From contig CAXHUL010000503.1 in NCBI GenBank assembly GCA_964019695.1, positions 620,001-684,000 on the forward strand: 64,000 nucleotides of DNA, read 5' to 3'. A model generated the notes under the pieces. The model searched no databases and was not told the origin of the DNA. It saw only the letters and a list, made by a program, of their open reading frames with translations. Below, piece by piece: positions 58,640-64,000 of the stretch (position 1 is its first letter; every line of letters starts with the position of its first letter). Source of the stretch: Loripinus fragilis. Lineage: Eukaryota; Mollusca; Bivalvia; Lucinida; Lucinidae. The translations under genes were made by a program, and so were the position numbers.

Positions 58640-59440
58640 AAAGAAAGGCTTGAAAGCTTCTCAGTTAACTTTTGCTGCTAACTTTAAGGACTACTTCATG
58701 AGCTTCTAAAACTTTAAAGGGCAAAGAAAGGATTGAAAGCTTCTCAGTTGACTTTCCCTGCTCACTTTAACTACCACAGCATGAGCTTCTAAAACTTTAA
58801 AGGGCAAAGAAAGGCTTGAACGCTTCTCAGTTGACTTTCGCTACAAGAGGGCAAAGAAAGGCTTGAAAGCTTCTCAGTTGACTTTCGCTACAAGAGGGCA
58901 GAGAAAGGCTTGAAAGCTTCTCAGTTTACTTTTGCTACAAGAGGGTAAAGAAAGGCTTGAAAGCTTCTCAGTTGACTTTCGCTACAAGAGGGTAAAGAAA
59001 GGCTTGAAAGCTTCTCAGTTGACTTTGCTACAAGAGGGCAAAGAAAGGCTTGAAAGCTTCTCAGTTGACTTTCGCTACAAGAGGGCAAAGAAAGGCTTGA
59101 AAGCTTCTCAGTTGACTTTCGCTACAAGAGGGCAAAGAAAGGCTTGAAAGCTTCTCAGCTGACTTTCACTACAAGAGGGTAAAGAAAGGCTTGAAAGCTT
59201 CTCAGTTGACTTTCGCTACAAGAGGGTAAAGAAAGGCTTGAAAGCTTCTCAGTTGACTTTTGCTACAAGAGGGCAAAGAAAGGCTTGAAAGTTTCTCAGT
59301 TGACTTTCGCTACAAGAGGGCAAAGAAAGGCTTGAAAGCTTCTCAGTTGACTTTCGCTACAAGAGGGTAAAGGAGGGCTTGAAAGCTTCTCAGTTGACTT
59401 TCCCTGCTCACTTTAAGGACCACAGCATGAGCTTCTAAAA
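58640..59440. repeat. 47-bp minisatellite, about 14 copies
   Basis: The unit CTACAAGAGGGCAAAGAAAG plus GCTTGAAAGCTTCTCAGTTGACTTTCG repeats every 47 bp (58841, 58888 and on), with one 46-bp copy at about 59022 lacking a C. Flanking units at 58640-58840 and 59370-59450 are longer. They contain 'CTCACTTTAAGGACCACAGCATGAGCTTCTAAAACTTTAAA', which suggests the 47-bp unit arose by shortening of a ~90-bp parent. The 71-codon ORF at 58932 is read-through. Confidence 0.94.
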
Positions 59441-59697
59441 CTTTAAAAACCTCTAAGTGGTAATATTAGAAGATGAATTTTTGTATTCTCTAATGTGACA
59501 GCTGCCCTCTGTCTATTATCACATGATTATTTGTTTGTCGCCGTGTTCCTTGGCTGTACCAGTACTGCCCGGGTGGGTTTATGCTTTTTGTGGTTCTTTG
59601 TCCAGGAACTCCTGAAGGCCCAACCGGCAGTGGTTCTGGTTTTAAAGTGTCTCAGAAGACGGGGCAATGGCTTAAAGTCTCATCCGACAGACTGGGA

Positions 59698-59750
59698 GAA
59701 GCCAAGAATCGAGCCTGCGACCCCTGGTTTACAAGTCATAGGTTTATGAC
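59698..59750 (-). repeat. tRNA-like 3' half (SINE remnant)
   Basis: The minus strand has CAGGGGTCGCAGGCTCGATT followed by CTTGGC, a B-box and T-arm-like segment, preceded by an anticodon-arm-like CCTATGACTTGTAAACCAGG. No acceptor stem or D arm can be paired. Probably part of an old SINE rather than a tRNA gene. Confidence 0.4.
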
Positions 59751-60135
59751 ATCACAAACATTGTGATGGTTGCAATTGTTGGTGGACTATTTTAGTTGTA
59801 GCTAGTTAAATGCAAATGAAAATGGCATTCAATATTTCTAAACTATGAAAATCACTGGAGATAGAATGGACAGTCTGCTCAGATCCATCATTGCAGCATA
59901 TGTTGGTACATATATGAGAGCATAATGGAAATTATCACATGACGTCACGTCTGGGAGTGATATAACGCCATGCAATAAAATCGATAAACCACTAGTGGTT
60001 TACAGATTTTCGGGAAAAGTTATGACATCCATAACAACATTGCGTACATAATGACAATATTATAATGTTTTACCGTCAGCAATGAGACTTCAAAGAAACC
60101 TCAATGTCATATGATAAATAGAATCTAACATTCGC

Positions 60136-60252
60136 GCTCTTGTATTATTGAATTTATTAAACTCGTTGCGAAGAAGAGATAAAATGCTCGACAAGCCTCG
60201 CATTTTTTTCTCTTTTCCCCAACTCGTTTAATAAATTCAATAAAACATGAGC
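60136..60252. repeat. Foldback element next to the NSF-like exon
   Basis: TATTGAATTTATTAAACTCG on the left pairs with 'CGTTTAATAAATTCAATA' on the right. Pairing extends in and out imperfectly (AAGAGATAAAATGC with GCATTTTTTTCTCTTT). The centre is GCTCGACAAGCCTC. A separate perfect 16-bp palindrome, AAACCACTAGTGGTTT, lies at 59986-60001. Confidence 0.75.
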
Positions 60253-60287
60253 ACTCATGTAAGATCCTCTATGTCTGACCTTCTTAC

Positions 60288-60481
60288 CTTTATCAGTTGA
60301 TTCATGGCAGTAACCTGAGCACACCTCACCAAACCCTCAATTTCAGCACCACTGAAGTTTTTGGTAAGGGTAGCTAACTCTGTGAGATATACATCAGTAG
60401 CAAGTTTATCATTGTCTCTCATAACCATGGTATGGATAATCATACTGAGAATTTGTAAGGGCCCAGACTCATCGTGAAGCC
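60288..60481 (-). CDS. NSF: Exon of an N-ethylmaleimide-sensitive factor (NSF)-like AAA+ ATPase
   Basis: The minus strand reads TTTGTTTCAG, then 194 coding bases, then GTAAGAAGG, giving good acceptor and donor sites. The exon has two bases of a split codon plus 64 full codons, so the left intron is phase 1 and the right one phase 0. The peptide contains LQIL, IHT, then [18 protein letters not shown] and TAMNQLIK, which matches the end of the D1 ATPase domain of NSF, including the sensor-2 region. NSF disassembles SNARE complexes with SNAP. Compared with the animal family it has about two extra residues around [10 protein letters not shown] and a proline where GRLQI is usual, so it may be a divergent paralog or pseudogene. 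No neighbouring NSF exon was found in the window. Confidence 0.8.
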
Positions 60482-60656
60482 CTGAAACAAACCCAAACAA
60501 AATTTTTAATTGTGAATATTTTCTTAACCATCTATTTAAGCAAATGTTTTGGGTGCTGTAATTACCCATTTCATTGAGAGGATTCTTTTGAGTACCCACA
60601 AAATATGCTGTGATAGAGAAATAAAAAATTTAATTTTACATTACACACTATACCCC

Positions 60657-60691
60657 GAATTTGTAAGCGCCCAGGCTCATCGTGAAGCCCT
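60657..60691 (-). pseudogene. Duplicated 5' start of the NSF-like exon
   Basis: The minus strand again reads TTTGTTTCAG followed by GGCTTCACGATGAGCCTGGG and CGCTTACAAATTC, coding for GLHDEPGRLQI, and then departs from the exon. About 210 bp of adjoining intron is duplicated with it. This truncated copy keeps the arginine of GRLQI that the full exon has lost. There is no donor directly after it. Confidence 0.75.
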
Positions 60692-60756
60692 GAAACAAAC
60701 CCAAACAAACATTTTAATTTAAAATTGTTAATAATCATCCATTTTAACAAATGTTT

Positions 60757-60803
60757 TTGGGTGCTCAAAATCACCGTCTCATTGAGACGGTTCTTTTGAG
60801 CAC
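60757..60803. repeat. Intronic hairpin in the duplicated NSF-like segment
   Basis: GGGTGCTCAAAA and TTTTGAGCACCC flank an inner pair ACCGTCTC and GAGACGGT. The first duplicate (about 60550-60596) has the same element with several stem bases changed, so pairing is lost there. Confidence 0.75.
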
Positions 60804-60859
60804 CCACAACATATGTTTTGGTTGAGAAATAAGAATATTTTTAATACACACTATACCAA

Positions 60860-60896
60860 AGAACTTGTAAGCACCAGGGACATCAGGATGACCTGG
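60860..60896 (-). pseudogene. Third, more decayed copy of the exon start
   Basis: The minus strand reads TTCTTCCAG, then GTCATCCTGATGTCCCTGGT and GCTTACAAGTTC (GHPDVPGAYKF), similar in layout to GLHDEPGRLQI. It lies about 200 bp upstream (in gene orientation) of the second copy, so the three form a stepped tandem series. It keeps an acceptor-like site. Confidence 0.55.
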
Positions 60897-61350
60897 AAGA
60901 AACCTAAGGAATTCAAGCGAATGGTGATGATTTTTTATAAGAAAGTTAGTAAGTAAAGACTTTATTTTAAAGCTGCATAGTCTGTAACTTTTGATCTTTT
61001 AATTTTTGAAATAATATTTCTATTTTTCAAGAACACAGTAAAAAACTAAAATTCAGGTATACATTTTACCAATTTTGTAATTCTTTACAAATTATCAGTA
61101 TCAAAACAACAGCATTTATGTTAAAACTTGACCGTCTATAATTATTGGAGGGACGCAAATAATTACCAACAAGAGAAAAACACCTGTTTTTATAAGATAA
61201 TTCACTTGTCCATTCAGTTTTCAGCTATAGTGAACAGATTTATTGTGAAAACTAAACTTACTTCTGCTTTTACAAATGATTTAAAAAGAAAAGAAAATTA
61301 ATCGAAAAATGTTCATAGTTGCAGACTTCGTCTCTTTAAGAGGGACAAAA

Positions 61351-61412
61351 CATTTAGCAAATACATACGAGCACAGTGTAACAGCTAATCTTCCATGAGG
61401 CCCTCTATAATG
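61351..61412 (-). repeat. Dispersed repeat, probably a retroelement 3' end (copy 1)
   Basis: 'ACATTTAGCAAATAC' followed by AGCTAATCTTCCATGAGGCC and CTCTATAA recurs at 61852-61890. The second copy is preceded by AATAATAATAGTAATAAGTC and TTTATTTTC, whose minus strand ends in an AATAAAG plus (TTA)n tail, as LINE 3' ends do. The region between holds no supported gene. Confidence 0.55.
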
Positions 61413-61805
61413 GTATATACATTTTACATATGTACATAAAATATACATGTTTTATACAAAAAGTACATAGATTACAAGTATCAATTATCACAAGTTATTA
61501 CAAAACATATAAGAAACAGTTTGAGTACCATTATATAATGATCCTAAGGTTTCATACCAGAAAGTTTGCAAATGAGCAAAACAGTGTGGCCACAGTCTGG
61601 TTGCGAGATATGGACAAACTGAACAGGTCCACACTATTTGTCTACTAGTCTGCATCTTTGAATCCATAAGATTTACGTTGTCCATAAATTACATAATTTT
61701 GTTATGTAAAACTTAGGATCTGTTACATGTACATATCAATTATACATGGGTGAAAGTTCATAATTTCAAAAATCCGGAACTCTATAAATTATAATCTTAA
61801 AACTT

Positions 61806-61890
61806 AATAATAATAGTAATAAGTCTTTATTTTCAGAAGGCAACACATTTAGCGAAAAAAAGCTAATCTTCCATGAGGCCCTCTATAAAC
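61806..61890 (-). mobile_element. Retroelement 3' end with (TTA)n-like tail (copy 2)
   Basis: Reading the minus strand, TATAGAGGGCCTCATGGAAG leads to GCTAAATGTGTTGCC, then AATAAAGACTTATTACTATT and a TTATTA tail at 61806. The right-hand part is cut short, so it is a 5'-truncated fragment. No target duplication was confirmed. Confidence 0.5.
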
Positions 61891-62188
61891 TACCACCAAA
61901 AAAGAATACAAGTATAAAGTAAAAAGAGAATTTAAATGTATACAAAATAATACAAGCAGCAATTGCAGAATGCTCCCAAAATAATCACAATTTCAAGTTT
62001 AAATTGTCTTTAGATTAACTGAATACAAGTAGCCCAATGGGTAACGATCGCTCACCTGGGAGCCAGCATAATAATTGGAAATACCATAATTGATGATGCT
62101 CAAAGGCAGGTAACTCTGAACTTGAAACAGTGACCAGGAACTAATTAAAAAACATAAGATATTATGCCAGTCCTGGTTATCTGCAAGT

Positions 62189-62387
62189 TTTGTTTGACTT
62201 GATTCTTTACTTCCCTTCAACAATCTTTCAGTTAAACAGGGACGGGTCTTCCTGGGTTGAACCAGTACTAAGCTAGGATAAATGTGTCCTGCTCAAGGAC
62301 CACAACGCAGTGACGCCGGTGAGGCTCGAACCCTCAGCCCCTCAGTCTCGAGTCAAGCACTCAACCACTAAGCCACTGCGCTCCCAT
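62189..62387 (-). mobile_element. tRNA-derived SINE with 12-bp TSD
   Basis: On the minus strand: head GGGAGCGCAGTGGCTTAGTG, B box GGGTTCGAGCC, GAGCAGGACACATTTATCC, CTTAGTACTGGTTCAACCC and the tail. TTATCTGCAAGT flanks it at 62177-62188 and 62388-62399. The B box is intact, and similarity to the 5478 copy is high, so it is a young copy. It sits at the edge of a ~165-bp tandem array. Confidence 0.93.
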
Positions 62388-62439
62388 TTATCTGCAAGTA
62401 TTAAAATGATGTGAATAACAATGGTGAAAGTGTATTTTC

Positions 62440-63330
62440 AGATGCTCAAGGGCAGCTAACTCTGTAGTCAGTGATGGGATCTGACCAATCCAATCTTTAT
62501 TGTATGCCCTGATAACCTACAAGGATGAAAAAAACAAATGAAAATGAAGGCGCTAGAGTGGTCACAACATTATACAGCTATATTTTAGACGCTCAAGTGC
62601 AGCTAACTCTGTAATTGGTGGTCTGGTGTGGCAGATAATCTAACTAATTGAAGCTTTTATGGGTGTCATTGTTACCTGTAAGAATGAGGAAGATCCATTC
62701 AAAAATGAGGGTGCTAGAGTGGTCACAAAAGATCTCCCATTGTAAGTCCATGCAGATTTTTTATAACACTCAAGGGCTGTTAATTCAACAGCCTTAGGTT
62801 AGTTCTACTTAAAGTTCAAATTCATCCAAGTTTTATGGTGAAAGAATGAAGAAGATCCAATCAAAATTGAAGGCGCTAGAGTGGTCACAACATTATCCAT
62901 CAATTTTTAAAATGATCAAGGGGAGCTAACTCCATAATAGGTGAAGTGATCTTGATGAAATTCAAATTCATCCAAGCTTTTATAGTTGTCCTTCTTATCT
63001 GCAAGAATAAAGAAGATCCATTCAAAATTGAAAGCACTAGAGTGGTCACAACATTTCTCCAATTATAAGTCTATGGGGATTTTTCCTGATGCTCAAGGGC
63101 AGCTAACTCATAAGTACTTGGTCGGATCCTGCAGAACTTCAAACTCATCCAAGCTTTTATGTTTGTCCATGTTAGATGAAAGAGTGAAGAAGATCCAATC
63201 AAAAATGTAGAGGCTAGAGCGGTCACAACAATATCCATCAATTTTTAACTCCAAAATAGGTGATGGGATCTTGACGAAATCCAAACTCATCCAAGCTTTT
63301 ATAGCTGTCCTTATTATATGCAAGAATAAG
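62440..63330. repeat. ~165-bp tandem repeat family (second locus)
   Basis: 'GCTAGAGTGGTCACAACATT' recurs near 62553, 62713, 62879, 63040 and 63216, with 'AAGAATGAAGAAGATCCAATC' and GCTCAAGGGCAGCTAACTC between. It is the family seen at 54370-55510. Units here are more diverged from one another than at the first locus. Confidence 0.88.
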
Positions 63331-63800
63331 GGGACCGGGAACTAATTATATCAACATATCCCGGGAGTCAAAAGCTGAGAGGAACTCCGAGGCTATCATT
63401 TGGCAAATGGATGCATCTGATTGGACGATGAGGCTAAAGTAAAAATATTTCATTCTCTAGCAGATGCAAAAATTAATTTTCTTCAAATTGGTACATAGTT
63501 TACTACCAGATGCATTTATATTTTGTTTTTTTAGAGCAAAAAGTAAAAATTGTGATTTCTAATAGGAACTGGGACGGGGTTTTCCAAAAATATGGCAGCC
63601 ATTAATCAACATGCAACAGTTGAAAAAAAAGCAGGTGAATGTATGTTTTCTCATTTCTTATTCCCCTTATTTATGGTTTGGCTTGAATTTAAGGCATATG
63701 GTGATGCCCCACATGTATTGTGAGATGCAGAATAAACTGTCGAATACTAGGGGTTCACCATTGGGGTCTATGGGAGAAATAATTAGTTCACGGTGCCCAT
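63331..63800. other. Unique stretch between arrays
   Basis: No supported gene. It interrupts the ~165-bp family and holds a short CCCGGGA palindrome (about 63359). The 63-codon ORF at 63611 has no recognisable domain. Confidence 0.45.
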
Positions 63801-64000
63801 GAAGAAGATCCATCTAAAATTGAAAGCACTAGAGTGGTCACAAAATTTCTCCCCTTATAAGTCTATGGGATTTTTTTCTGAATGCTCAAGGGCAGGTAAT
63901 TTATAAGTCCCTGGTCGGATCCAGCTGAATTTCGAACTCATTTGAGATATTATGGGTTTCCTTGTTGCCTGCAAGAATGAAGAAGATCCAACCAAAAATG
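63801..64000. repeat. ~165-bp tandem repeat family (third block, runs off the window)
   Basis: 'GAAGAAGATCCATCTAAAAT', 'GCACTAGAGTGGTCACAAAA' and GCTCAAGGGCAGGTAA show the same unit, continuing past the right edge of the window. Confidence 0.88.

Overview
The window is eukaryotic nuclear DNA. It is AT-rich, packed with satellites, minisatellites, SINEs, MITEs and broken retrotransposons, and has almost no host coding sequence. tRNA-headed SINEs, a tyrosine-recombinase retrotransposon, MULE and hAT-type elements and many tandem families based on phrases such as 'tatggcccttgat' and 'aggtcaaggtca' are what I would expect in a bivalve mollusc genome. That assignment is inference from repeat style, not from a diagnostic gene. 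No prokaryotic operon, CRISPR array or rRNA gene is visible.

Layout. 1-12.3 kb: a satellite with a ~675-bp higher-order unit made of six ~112-bp hairpin-bearing submonomers. It is broken by a 1038-bp tandem repeat (2.45-5.04 kb) and by a SINE with a 14-bp target duplication (5478-5681). 12.3-14.7 kb: about 35 copies of a 68-bp minisatellite. 14.7-19.2 kb: gene-free, with SINE and tRNA-like fragments, a 155-bp duplication and a 345-bp TIR transposon with a 6-bp target duplication. 19.2-20.8 kb: a 38-bp satellite that flips orientation, split by a hairpin-headed insertion. 22.42-26.26 kb: a 3.84-kb element with 45-bp terminal inverted repeats, inverted subterminal motifs and a possible TTA target duplication, filled with other repeats.

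27.2-31.2 kb holds the only long ORFs: a DIRS/Ngaro-type retrotransposon with gag, reverse transcriptase-RNase H and an apparently intact tyrosine recombinase. Gag and pol lie in one frame and are separated by a single TGA followed by CTA, a known readthrough context. Pol has one further TAG. 31.7-38 kb is mostly gene-free with a LINE 3' fragment and MITEs. 38.5-42.4 kb holds two tandem arrays (~147 bp and 85 bp). 44.1-48.7 kb is a ~180-bp satellite into which a 5'-truncated LINE (46081-47010, 11-bp target duplication) and a decayed MULE (47789-48624) have jumped. 49.7-50.1 kb is a hAT-type MITE. 53.4-54.3 kb is the 3' end of another retroelement. 54.4-59.4 kb and 62.4-64 kb are more tandem families, including long poly-G tracts.

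The only host-gene signal is a minus-strand exon at 60288-60481 that matches the D1 AAA+ region of N-ethylmaleimide-sensitive factor (NSF). Two partial copies of its 5' end, each with an acceptor-like site, lie upstream of it. Most short ORFs in the window are shadows of repeats.
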